A stretch of DNA of 31,096 nucleotides from Phallusia fumigata (taxonomy: Eukaryota > Chordata > Ascidiacea > Phlebobranchia > Ascidiidae): assembly GCA_008931825.1 (NCBI GenBank), contig QXVZ01008190.1, positions 1 to 31,096 of the forward strand. Reading direction: 5' to 3'. Each line of letters starts with the position of its first letter. Positions within the stretch are counted from its first letter, which is position 1. Below the pieces are notes generated by a model that did no database searches, had not been told where the DNA came from, and saw nothing but the letters and a program-made list of their open reading frames with translations. A program made the position numbers and the translations under genes. Shown piece by piece: positions 1 through 9,327 of the stretch.

Positions 1-201
1 AAGGCTGTAAACTGAGCTTATCTGGATTCGCAAAACCGGAATCTTTAACTGCAAGCATATAGCTCCACATAAAACCGCAAGCACCGTGTTGTCAGCAAGC
101 GATCCGACAAACCTAGCGGGCGCTAATTTAGGCGTTTCGTCACTATAATCTGCACGGTCGGAGTCATCGAAAATCAGATCCGTGGAGTGCGGGTTTCTCA
201 T
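1..201 (-). CDS. Partial N-terminal exon of an unidentified protein (runs off left edge)
   Basis: An ATG at 201 (minus) opens a frame that stays open for 67 codons to the window edge. The product begins MRNPHSTDLIFDDSDRADYS, an acidic hydrophilic stretch of about 30 residues, and then turns hydrophobic (LAVLCGAICLQLKIPVL). This could be a cytoplasmic N-terminus leading into a membrane segment. A possible donor at 112-111 (AG|GTTTGT) would end the exon in phase 2 after residue 29. The nearest acceptor then gives an immediate stop, so reading through is favoured. I do not recognise the family. The frame is too short to exclude chance; the balanced codons and acidic start are the main support. 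Confidence 0.4.
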   Translation of the reverse strand, partial: MRNPHSTDLIFDDSDRADYSDETPKLAPARFVGSLADNTVLAVLCGAICLQLKIPVLRIQISSVYSL

Positions 202-1422
202 TCAGGGAAATCGTTTGAGACGAAATTTTACCACACGACCAGCCACAGTGACGCTTTTCAGTAAGCGATACAAGAACGAAAGGAAAGGGCAACGAAAACA
301 TCAACGTAGACGTAACTCTAGTTCGAAGTTTAGTTTCAATTAGAGTTTCATGAATTCGGTAATTTCAACATAATTGGGAAAAAACTGGAAAGCTTTAATT
401 TTAATTCTAATCCAATTGGGAAAGGCAAAAAACTTCGGTTGTCAAAGTCTGCTTGCGACATGTCGCTTATTTAGAACCAATATACGTTTGCACCAAAAGT
501 GTATCGAATGCACTCCAAAAAATAGTTGGTATCATCCATATGGTATCTACACTATAAGTTTTGACACTATCATTTCAATCGTGATTTGAGAGCCGGAATC
601 CAGCAAGGACGCTGTTAAGTCCCTGATCTTTCCACGGATAATATCACCTATCGACTGCTACAAGGCTTGACTTACTTGCGGTTTTGTAAACTGGGGTAGA
701 GATTTATATTTTATTTGTGGACCAACAAGATTCAGAGCCGCTATAACATCGACAGAGAGCAAAAGAAATTGTGACCAGTTTAATCAAACAGGAAGCCCCC
801 GGCGTTTTATAGTGTTGTTGTTGTCAACACCAATTGTAGTTAACACATGTTAGCTTCACTGTTTAGCCGACGATAAATTACCAATGTACAAACACGCTCC
901 TGGCAGGTTTATTACATAAATGTATTGACGTTACCATCAGTTTGTGTACGATGGACAAATCAGAAAAACCCAGTACAGGTTTCTATGTTCCATGTGCGTT
1001 TTTATTGGAAGTTTCGAAGTTGTCAAAGCGGTTTAAAAACCTGTAAGAGCATTGTCGTCCAAAGTCTGTTACATTATAACTCATGGTGTCTTTAAATGAA
1101 AGGAATCAAGTCAAATCTTAATGATGTAAAACTGCAAAAATTGTTCCACAAACATTTGCCTTAGATTACAAGCAACATTTTTGATGTATGTTTTGAAACG
1201 AGGAACGTCAACATCGAACAAAGTGCAAGGTGTCAAAACTTATTAAAAGCAAACAAAACATCTGGCTGGCAAAAACGCAAAATCAACATTGACTTTAGTT
1301 CAACTAGGCTATATTGTTTTGCCAGTCAACAATTAGGCCATGCAAAACTTTTAATAAAGGTTAATGATAAAGAGCATGTGAACTAAAAGATAGGACACCA
1401 AATGTAATATGTTATAACATCG
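202..1422. other. Gene-free stretch between divergent/convergent minus-strand genes
   Basis: AT-rich sequence with no convincing exon. The only long plus-strand frame (374-589) has no splice context and looks random. The left part would hold the promoter and 5' leader of the minus-strand gene starting at 201. The right part would hold the 3' UTR of the lectin gene that stops at 1423. A TTTATT near 1000 is AATAAA on the minus strand and could be its poly(A) signal. Confidence 0.4.
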
Positions 1423-4281
1423 CTACGACTTTGGAATAGCGGGCAACCTCCTTCCCCTCATCGACGCCCGGGATCTCCCGCTAGAGCGACCTGGAGAATC
1501 ACGTGATAAATCGCCATCTGCAAAAGAAAAGGTTTTTGATACAGTGTTATAATGCAACAGTAAAGTTTGGTTAAATATAGCATTTTGGCCAACGTAATGC
1601 GGTACAACCTGGGATCGAAAAATGTGCGTCGCGACGCCCTTGTGCGTTCTAAGGGCGTCGCACAAAAATTCCGTTTCGTATAGCTAAATCGTTTTTGTAT
1701 CAATAAATATGACTTTGATAAGCATCTTTATTAAATTCTTATCGCTGATGGTTCAAAAGACCAACTAGCTCTTCCAAGGCCTTCGTATCGAAAACAGTTT
1801 GAGAAACACTGTGGTACAAAACAAAGGTTAAAGTTAGGGTTGCCAATCGTGCATTATTTCAAAGGACAGTCCTTTCTTAAGTTCTATGTAAAAAGGACGA
1901 CTGAGAGCTTTGTGTACACGTCCAGCGACTTTTGAAAGCTCAAATTTTTCGAATACTTACTTTTCNTAAACAACAACGACCCATGCATTTTAGGACATTA
2001 TTTCTTTGTGTCGGAGGAATCTTTGTGAAACGCACAGTTAAACTATGCAGAAACGAACCTAATTTGATAGACCGGTTCCAGGATACACTGTTTTTTGTTG
2101 CACTTGACAGCAAATAGTTATTATGCTGGTGAAGCATTCCCGATATTGATGTCTCAGTTAAAACGAACAAAGTACGTTTTGCCCAGGAGCTCAAACCATA
2201 CATAAAAACTTGTACTCCCGAATCATTTTGGGTAAGCCTTTGCGCACATCGCATACTTGAAACTACCTACGTATCAGGCCTGCTGCCCTTTTCCATGTAG
2301 GATAATTTCCACTAAAGCAATTTGTATTATCGACACCCGACTTTGAAACGTGGGGACACAAAAACTACTCAAGGCAAACTTACGTCATTGTGCTTGGGAG
2401 TCGGCTCGCCAACTTCTTCTCCTGATCCAGACGGAGCATTTCCTTCTTCTTGCGCAAATTCCTGGCATCCTTCCGCTTGCAGTAGAAGCGAAGCAGAATT
2501 GCCATGACCAAGATCGCCACCACAGAGATGACTGCTGGGACTGCCGGGCTCACTTCGCTGCTAGGAGCAGGAGTGGAGCTCGGGGCCGCTGTTGTGGCTA
2601 AAGTCAATGGGATTTCTTGCTCCCCGGGCAACAAGTCAAACCCTGGGAAAAAGGTTCATGTTAAAGCCTTCTTATTTTTGACAGAACGCAAACACTGAAA
2701 ACAGATTGTTCTTCGGTCAAATAGTGCACATGATGCTAGATACACATTTGCAACAATTAAATGTTATTTTTCACAGAAACCGAAATACTTCTGGGAGATC
2801 AATAACGAATAAGGGATCCCCAGTTTGAAGTTTACGCTGACCTGACCTGTATTGGCACAATCAAGCCTGCGGTTGGCTCTGACAGTAACATGGTTGCGAA
2901 ACCAACTCAAATCCGAGTATGCAACGGATTTTGTATTAGTTTTAAGTTTTCAGAAAACAAAAGTAACTAAACCTTCAAGTTCCCCTCGGTTCGTTTTGGC
3001 GGCTTTAGGTTTTTTTTTAAAAAATAAGCACTGAACCAAAAATCACTACAGCTTACCCAAATCTGAAGTATCGCCGCTCAAGCCAGGTCGCCTGTTTCCA
3101 AACTTTCGTCCACCGTCTGTAAAATAATTGAAGTTTTAATAAATTGCATTCTTAGCTAAATTTTATTTTGTTGAAGCCTGCACACGTTTCAATTACAAAA
3201 GCTTTAGACATTTGCGCTTTTCCGCAAATTGCCTGCTGCTTGCCGCGAATTACAGGGTGGTGTCACGTTTGGGACAAGGACGGGCAAAACATTTTTTCTG
3301 GAAAATTAACACAATTATAATACTCACATTAGCGCTTCCTTAAACGTTTAATCAGATTATTTTGCTACTCAAAGCGTACTATACAGCTTAAAATAGTTTG
3401 AACCTCAGTTATCAGATAATGTAAAACCTTTTTAATTTTACAAAATTTCATAGATTTGATTGTACTGCATTTGGCGTATGCGACTAAAAAGTCGGTTTCC
3501 GACTTAAAACTCATATACACATTAACACATCTGAAAGATTTAACTAAACAAGATTTCTTACACTTTTGGCAGACAAATCGGTAGGAAGGATTGCAAGGAA
3601 CGGTGGCGAATAAACCGCCTGGACCTTGTTGACCGCGCATAATTGGGCATCCTGTTGTCCCCTTCCGCTTCACCAACTTGTTTCGTTGCTGAAAAACATG
3701 AGCGAAACATTAACATCCCGCAACCTGCTTTTCAAACATATTCAATGTTAGAGTCCTTTATCATTTTAAAACTTTCTTTGCTATTTATACATGGTTCTTA
3801 AAATTTATAAATCAGTTCGGACTTTTAGAAACAAAACTGCGCAATATTGTGGTCGTTTATGTGTGGAAAACGGTTTTCTTTGCTCCCCTAACAAGCCAGA
3901 TATGAAGTTTGTTTCTTTATTTTTTAGTTTAGATCATGAGTAACGTAAACATCATCGCCTATTTCCATTTTTGGCTCAAGACAAGTCCGGTCGAGTACGG
4001 TACGACCCAAATCAAGTAAATTAGGAGCCATGCACGTTACATCTGTTATAACCTAAATTCTTTTTTCCAATTCCCAATACTCACGTAGTAAGTACCGATC
4101 CAGAAATCGTTTCCACCTCCGTAAGCTTTCACTTGAGTTTTTACGTAATTAGTGTTCGCAGGATCAACGTCAACCAGCCTTGATCCGTCTCTCTCGCACG
4201 TAGACAACGCGTCATCGTAACTTGTGTGGGAACCGAAGCGGTAGCAGGCGTCCTGGAAAGTGTCGTAGCTGTCCGGGCACT
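1423..4281 (-). CDS. Single-pass membrane C-type lectin-like receptor (5' end and one exon missing)
   Basis: Coding exons on minus: 4281-4085, 3688-3562, 3116-3057, 2642-2384, a fragment 1965-1961 at the gap, and 1517-1423 ending TAG. Resolved junctions agree in phase. The first two exons make a C-type lectin domain: ECPDSYDTFQDACYRFGS start, DALSTCERDGSRLV helix region, FWIGTYY core strand, GCPIM, and the C-terminal VPCNPSYRFVCQK. No QPD/EPN or WND calcium-sugar motif is visible, and the long-loop region is unusually short. Exon 2642-2384 encodes a Thr/Ser/Pro stalk, a helix (VPAVISVVAILVMAILLRFY) and a basic juxtamembrane segment with CKRK and RKKK. The last exon gives a Ser/Arg-rich tail ending RRLPAIPKS. 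The exon before 4281, expected to carry a signal peptide and end in phase 1, was not found. Likely an innate-recognition or adhesion receptor; the ligand is unknown. Confidence 0.75.
1631..1661. repeat. Short GC-rich inverted repeat (11-bp stem, 9-bp loop)
   Basis: GCGACGCCCTT at 1631-1641 is the exact reverse complement of AAGGGCGTCGC at 1651-1661, with a 9-base loop. It lies in the presumed intron before the last lectin exon. It stands out as GC-rich in an AT-rich setting. No U-run follows on either strand, so there is no case for a terminator. It may be a fragment of a mobile element. Confidence 0.6.
1955..1966 (-). other. Assembly gap cutting an exon of the lectin gene; donor site preserved
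   Basis: A single N at 1966 is followed on the minus strand by GAAAA and then GTAAGT (1960-1955), a perfect splice donor. The upstream lectin exon ends in phase 2 and the last exon starts after one base of a codon (phase 1). A 2-to-1 exon is therefore required between them. The truncated exon at the gap fits that place and would read ...K-N-GDLSR across the last junction. Unlike the other three Ns, no repeated flanking sequence is seen here. Confidence 0.55.
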
Positions 4282-4333
4282 CTGTGGGGCACATTGACAA
4301 TTGATATTGCTTTTGGCCAATGAAAAATGGCTA

Positions 4334-4504
4334 CTTGACTGCAGGGACGTAGCCAAGGGGGGCGAAAGGGGTCATGGCCCCTCCCAAATTTCTAAATTGC
4401 ACATTAAAGTAGGCTACGTTTGGAAAAAACTTCCAAAGTTTTACATTAGGTTGGGTTACTGCCCCCCCTCAAATTTTTGGGCTGGCTACGCTACTGCTTG
4501 ACTG
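4334..4504. mobile_element. hAT-type MITE with perfect 8-bp target-site duplication
   Basis: The element spans 4342-4496 (155 bp). It starts CAGGGACGTAGCCA and ends TGGCTACGCTACTG, whose reverse complement is CAGTAGCGTAGCCA, so the terminal inverted repeats match at 11 of 14 positions. It is flanked on both sides by CTTGACTG (4334-4341 and 4497-4504), an exact 8-bp duplication as made by hAT-superfamily transposases. Runs of G near the left end and C near the right end extend the inverted symmetry. There is no coding capacity, so it is non-autonomous. It sits about 50 bp upstream of the first visible lectin exon, within that gene's intron or leader. Confidence 0.85.
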
Positions 4505-5633
4505 ACTTATGCATGAAAGCACTTCGGCAAAATCATCTTTCGATAATTTGTTTTCTGCCCAATCTATTTTTAAGTTCGACCACAACCCACCGAATGTCAA
4601 AAAACGCCCAAGGCTTGGATAACTGACTAATTAAAACACAAAAACTTGGTTAAAAAAGGCCATCGTAAAATACCAGCCACTTTCTCGCCAAAATGTAAAT
4701 GATTCTTTTCAAAATTTGAATTTCTTTGGAAAAAAAACTATTTAAGTGGTGCGGAAAATTTGATTCTATTGTTAATTAAAAGGGTTTTAAATTTTTTCAC
4801 ATAGGCATCAATTTCACATGCAACGCACTTAGGTCTACTGTTGCAAAAGTTAGGGAAGCTTCGCTAAAACATTTAACAAAAACAACGGTACAGGTTGCCC
4901 GTTGAGTTTTGCAAGTGATGTATTTTTTTATAGGGCGATTGTGGCCATTGTGGAGGCAATGGGCTCATAGTTGTTCGTCTTGCTTTTTACTGGCGGTGTA
5001 TATATAGTCAGACATTGCGGCTGCGACTTTTTGAGAAAAAAAATCGTTGCTGTTAGTAAAAAACACCCTTACTTACCCTCTTCAGGGTTCATTCTTTATT
5101 CTACTAATGTTGCCGGTCATACAACCCAGTATCGTTTCGTTTGTTCCTCCAGTTTGGGCCCAGCATAAGAAGATGTAGATTTTTACGGAAAGTTAAACAA
5201 GAACACAAGTCACACACTGTTTGTTTGATATCGGATAATTGTATCCTTAGATAAACAACACAACTACATAAATTACGATTTTCTAACAAAAGTAATGCGG
5301 GATAAACTTTTTAGCCTGCCATCTTACTGAGTTCTGATACGCCGCACAAGTAATTTAGCATATTTGTTTCACATACACAACCTTTTTATCCAGATATCTC
5401 TAATCCAGCACTTAGATCTCGTGGAGCCTACCTCTTTGGTTAAGTTCAAATAATACAGAATTGGCTTTGTTAATATCTTATTGGTTTTGTATTCGTAAAC
5501 TAGTATTCTTTTAAAGACATATATATATAGTTTTCTATTTTATTTAGCTCCAAGAATCACATGTCTTGGCCAAACCTTATGAGGTTTTAAATAAAACCAA
5601 ACACGCACTACCAGATTTAAACGACCAATAAAA
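4505..5633. other. Non-coding stretch upstream of the lectin gene
   Basis: No convincing exon is seen. One strong minus-strand donor (GAGG|GTAAGTAAG near 5068-5060) follows a very short ATG frame, MNPEE, in phase 1. That would splice in frame to the lectin exon at 4281 but provides no signal peptide. I treat it as a weak candidate for the missing first exon. The minus-strand poly(A) signal at 5544-5539 belongs to the CUB-like gene. Confidence 0.3.
5539..5544 (-). terminator. Poly(A) signal AATAAA for the CUB-like gene
   Basis: TTTATT on plus is AATAAA on minus, 90 bases downstream of the TAG at 5636-5634. Spacing and strand fit a short 3' UTR. Confidence 0.5.
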
Positions 5634-5898
5634 CTAAGTAGAAATATCCTTTCCCCGTCCAATACGCACAGATTGAACAGCGACCTTGTGATTTCCTACT
5701 CTCCACACTTGCCTGACAACATTTGAACACGTCAGGCCACCACCACCGCCGGTTGTCTGAAATGAGAAGATTTCGAACATGCTAGCACCGCCCGAGGCAA
5801 AATCGACCATAAAATTAAACGTTGACTTACGACAAGATCAAGATTGCTTGTAAACCGAACAATCAACTTGTGCGTAGGCAAGATTGTTCTGATAATCT
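5634..5898 (-). CDS. 3' exons of a CUB-domain-like protein (5' part not found)
   Basis: Two minus-strand exons join in phase 0: 5898-5831, with donor GTC|GTAAGTC, and 5756-5634, with acceptor ATTTCAG and stop TAG. The joined product contains LPTHKLIVRFTSNLDLV followed by TTGGGGGLTCSNVVRQVW and ends GRGKDIST. The pattern 'L-x-V-R-F-x-S-(6-9)-G-G-x-x-C' resembles the C-terminal half of a CUB domain, an extracellular beta-sandwich. The match is partial, because the conserved N-terminal half should lie upstream and was not identified. A poly(A) signal 90 bases past the stop supports a true 3' end. It is transcribed in the same direction as the coiled-coil gene upstream but is a separate gene, since that one stops at 7258. 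Confidence 0.5.
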
Positions 5899-7257
5899 CT
5901 TAGTTGCTACTGAACGATATAATCAGCACGTCAACCGGAAAAAAATGTTATTTGTTTGAACTGCAGATGCTATTTTTTTTTAAGAACCGATAGACTATTG
6001 TGTTTATAAAATCAAAATATTGATTTTTGTTCATGTGGCGTCGTTGGTTTTTTATGAAGTCATGTAGTTATAAAAAAGGTGGAACCCTTCACCACCAGCT
6101 ATAACTTTAGGCCCAATATTCAACAGCAAATGCTACAAAAACAGCTAAATGTACCGCAAATCCAACAATTCCACTTCATCAACTAATACACACAAAAAAC
6201 ATTTAACGCATATTGTCTCCTGAAGCTAATAACTGCGCAGTGTGCTTGGTTTATGGCATTACAAAAAAGCTTCGCACTGCACTCTGCGATGTGTGACGCC
6301 GTATGGATGCCGTAAATTCTTTCCGTAACATTTTCTTCTCGCCGATCATTCGAAAAATTTTGTGCAACGATGTTTTATTGCATAGGATAGTGAGCACACA
6401 ATACGAGCAAAAAGAATGAAACATGAGGACAACAGATATGTAACATCATACTGTGTATGCAATACAAATAAAAGGCATATCTTCTGGTCATTGAAACCAC
6501 AAAAGACCAATGTTCGTACCACTTTTAAATACGTTTCTTTTACATTTACGCAAATCTTCCGACAATATACTTCACAGGGATATAAAAAAACAGCTTACTG
6601 CAAGACGAACCTAAGTTGAAGCAACGCAAGAAAAATGTGTGAAAATAAGTCAACTGAGTATTTTAACGATATCCTTATGTGGGCAAGGCCGTTTAATCTC
6701 AAACAAGTAATCACAGTTTTAAGAACACCGGTGTAAAAATGGGGACAAACATATAAATGCGAAATGCGCACATTGGAATCTGTTTGAAGAGGGGGGGGGG
6801 GATTATTTAGCTGAGTGGCCCATGTTGAAGCAGATGTCTCGTTGTTTGATGGTGATGACGGACCAGAAAGTCAATCCAAATTAGAAACCAGAAAGAATTG
6901 CGTTCACATTCAGCAGTATTGTGATTCGTAAGATCACACGCGGCAATCAGCTTCAGACACGGTAGTAAAAAAAATTAAATTGTTGTTATGGTTCATCTTG
7001 CTTATACACTCTCGAGCAAAAGATAATACAAAAACACGACAAACCGATTTTTGCTTAACTTGCCAGGACAAGATCCGATCGCCATTCCTAACAAAAATGC
7101 AGGTTGCTTTTCATGCGCCATGTCCGCGTTGGCGAATTACTAAATAGAACTTTTCTCTTTATAAACCCAACGTCCAATATGCCTTCTTAGAAGCCGCACA
7201 AAAAATAACGGTTTTTGTCGCCAAATGTCGGCTATCCACTTTTTTGGGAGTGTAACA
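5899..7257. other. Mostly unexplained stretch; should contain 5' exons of the CUB-like gene
   Basis: The CUB-like gene must start somewhere between here and the next gene's stop at 7258, unless its first exons lie further away. Several short open frames exist on both strands but none has clear paired splice sites. A run of G (about 6791-6802) and A-rich patches are simple-sequence features. The best start candidate is listed separately at 7002-7121. Confidence 0.3.
7002..7121 (-). CDS. Possible first exon or small ORF preceded by a TATA box
   Basis: An ATG at 7121 opens a 39-codon frame starting MAHEKQPAFLLGMAIGSCPG and containing a hydrophobic stretch (FVVFLYYLLL), stopping at 7004-7002. 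On the same strand a TATAAAG (7163-7157) lies about 36 bases upstream of the ATG. A possible phase-1 donor (GAGA|GTGTAT) lies just before the stop. This could be the start of the CUB-like gene, but no connecting exon was found. Confidence 0.2.
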   Translation of the reverse strand: MAHEKQPAFLLGMAIGSCPGKLSKNRFVVFLYYLLLESV

Positions 7258-8911
7258 TCACTGTTTGTGTTTTTGTTTCTTTCTTTTCACGTCCGAAACA
7301 ACTTCTTTTTCGTTTTGCGCTGATTCAATGTCGCTGTCGCTTTTAGAATCTTTGTCAGCTTTTGCTTTGTGTGCATCAGGTGGATTGCTTTCTGAGTCAA
7401 CGTTTTTACTCGTGTGTGCATCAGGTGTGGTTTGAGGAGTCTCTGAATTCTTCTTGTTTTCAGCCTTCTCTTTTTTGCTTTTTTCCTCTTTGTGCATTGT
7501 TGCACCATCCTCACTATTAAAACCATTTTGCATTTCATCAGTCAGTACCTTTTCATTCGTGATCTTATCGTGCATTTTTAATTTCGCCACTTTTTCCAAA
7601 TTTTCGATGATGACCAAATGTGGTGGCTTTGGTGTTTCATCATGTCGCAAGGCGTCTTGTGTACTTGTCTCTTCTTTACTTCCATCGCGATGCGCGAGAT
7701 CCGCAGTGTGATCACTCATCAGTGAAATTGGTGTCGAGGATGAGTGATTTTCAACTTTTAACTTTTTGACTTTTCGTTTTTCTAAGTCTGTGTGTGTTGT
7801 CTTTGAGTTGGTGGCAATGGTACCTTTGCTTGTGACGTTATCTCTGGAATGCTTCTCTTGTACGGTAGCAGAGCTCATAGATTGGTCCTCCTGCCTTGAT
7901 TCGGTCTTCGTCTTCTTGGCTGTCGCGTTGGTAGATCTTTTTCGTGTGGAAGAAATAGAGTGGTTGGAATTCAAATGGTTTTCATCAGGTTTCTTCCGGT
8001 CTACGAACTCCTGCCAAAAAAAAAGTATTAAGCAAAAAAACGCAAATTGTTTGAATAAATTAAATAGCAAATTCTTCAGGCTTACCTGCACAGCGACGTC
8101 GGTGGGATGTTTGTTTCGCATTATACACTTGGTAAAAAGTAACAACGTATCGTTTAATTTTTCCTGAAGGACTTGGTTCGCTTTCAGAAGCGCAACAAGG
8201 TGTTTCTGATATTCGGTAATTCGTGCCCGCAGTTTGTCCTCTTGTGCCTTGAAAATAAACAGAGGTCAAATTCATACAAATACAACGTTTTATTGGATTA
8301 ATTTCCGCATTGTGTTATAGGGCGCCTTTACCATGAAACTTCACGATGTTACTGTTTATTTTTGCTACCAATTTTACTCATGTTATTACTTTAGCCAACG
8401 TTTTTTTTGCAGTCAGACTACGTTACCTGTAATTCATTTTGCTAACTGCGTTAAGAATTTATTCATTACCTTGCATTCCACACAGTCTTTCTTTTTGTGT
8501 ACGTTGCGTAGTTTGCGCTGAATCGGAGCTAAAACAGACAAAACAAGCTGTTATTGTTATTTCCACAGCAATACGGCTTGCAAGCAGCCGGGGTGTCTTG
8601 GTATTTGTGACGTGCCTCTAATCTAAAACTTTCGCATGCGGTTTCATGGCATACACGTGTTATGATTTGAAATATAACTAGAATCTCAAACTTTAAATGT
8701 TCCCGTTTAAAGATGTTCGGCTGAAACGCGGAATTAGACCACATTTACTACCGTTTGTGTTGTCGGTAATAGCCCACCGGTTTGTAGCCAACGCAACCGC
8801 ATGTGCTTTGTTTATTGCACTGGGTTGTGCATGTACCACATGATTCCTTTCCCTGTGTTTACCGCAGGGTCGCACATACTCCAAGACAGAATCCAGTTTA
8901 ATTGTTTTCAT
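7258..8911 (-). CDS. Lys/Glu-rich coiled-coil protein, probable type II membrane protein (main body)
   Basis: Exons on minus: 8911-8863, 8528-8470, 8247-8086 and 8010-7258, with phases 0/1, 1/0, 0/0 and 0/stop, all consistent. They encode about 340 residues. The second exon ends DCVECK. The third (54 residues, AQEDKLRARITEYQKHLVAL onward) has heptad-spaced leucines typical of a coiled coil. The last exon encodes 250 hydrophilic, low-complexity residues rich in K, E, D, S, T and N, with KEKE-like runs, a partial PDAH repeat and a basic end (KRKKQKHKQ). Four N-x-S/T sequons (NHS, NAT, NVT, NHS) sit in that tail, as expected if it is luminal or extracellular. With the probable membrane exon at 9327-9174 the layout resembles GOLM1/CASC4- or triadin-like type II proteins. 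No diagnostic sequence match is visible, so I leave it unnamed. Confidence 0.65.
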
Positions 8912-9173
8912 CTGGGCCGTTAAAAAAAATATTTCAAAAAAAATACACTGTTGCATAACAAAAAAGGGACGGCTGCCACGTAGTTGCTTTATATCAACCA
9001 TAGACAAACAGCATACGTATTACTTTAAAAAATCTAAACAACTTAGTTCATATTTTTCAGAATCCGAAATGAAATATAGCTGCATAAAGTGTTATGTTTT
9101 TGTTGAGTCATCCGACCTATTTCGTCACAATGACAGGTTCGTAACAGCCAACAACTTTTGCAATGTGACTCAC

Positions 9174-9327
9174 ATGGTTTGTGATGGTGCTGTGGATTCA
9201 ATTCAACACTGTCCATCTGTATCAACACAACGATTACGGCAAGCAAAGTGATTGCTGCGAGCATCGGCAGCACCACTCGCGGTGAACATAACTTTGCTGC
9301 TACAGGTGAGGACGTTTCAGTTATCAT
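9174..9327 (-). CDS. Probable first exon: short cytoplasmic N-terminus plus signal-anchor helix
   Basis: An ATG at 9327 opens a frame of 51 codons to a strong donor, CCAT|GTGAGT (9173-9168). The product begins MITETSSPVAAKLCSPR and continues into a helix (VVLPMLAAITLLAVIVVLIQ), then an acidic segment and HHH. Lys/Arg before and Asp/Glu after the helix predict a cytosolic N-terminus (type II). It lies directly upstream of the coiled-coil exons on the same strand. Its phase-1 end does not fit the next exon at 8911, which is open only in phase 0, so a linking exon or alternative start is needed. I infer that it belongs to the same gene. Confidence 0.5.

Noticed and set aside
2322..2698. Plus-strand frames over the lectin membrane exon
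   Set aside because: Antisense shadows of the minus-strand stalk and membrane-helix exon.
6826..6963. Interval open on both strands, each giving a protein-like reading with Cys residues
   Set aside because: No acceptor/donor pairs on either strand and no connection to neighbouring genes; possibly a fragment of an old repeat.
7454..8167. Plus-strand frames rich in Ser/Phe/Cys opposite the coiled-coil gene
   Set aside because: Mirror images of the Lys/Glu-rich minus-strand exon; the minus frame has matching splice phases and a terminal stop.
8060..8275. 71-codon alternative frame across the coiled-coil exon
   Set aside because: Open through the exon, but the phase it implies hits a stop at once in the next exon. 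The coiled-coil frame is consistent across four exons.
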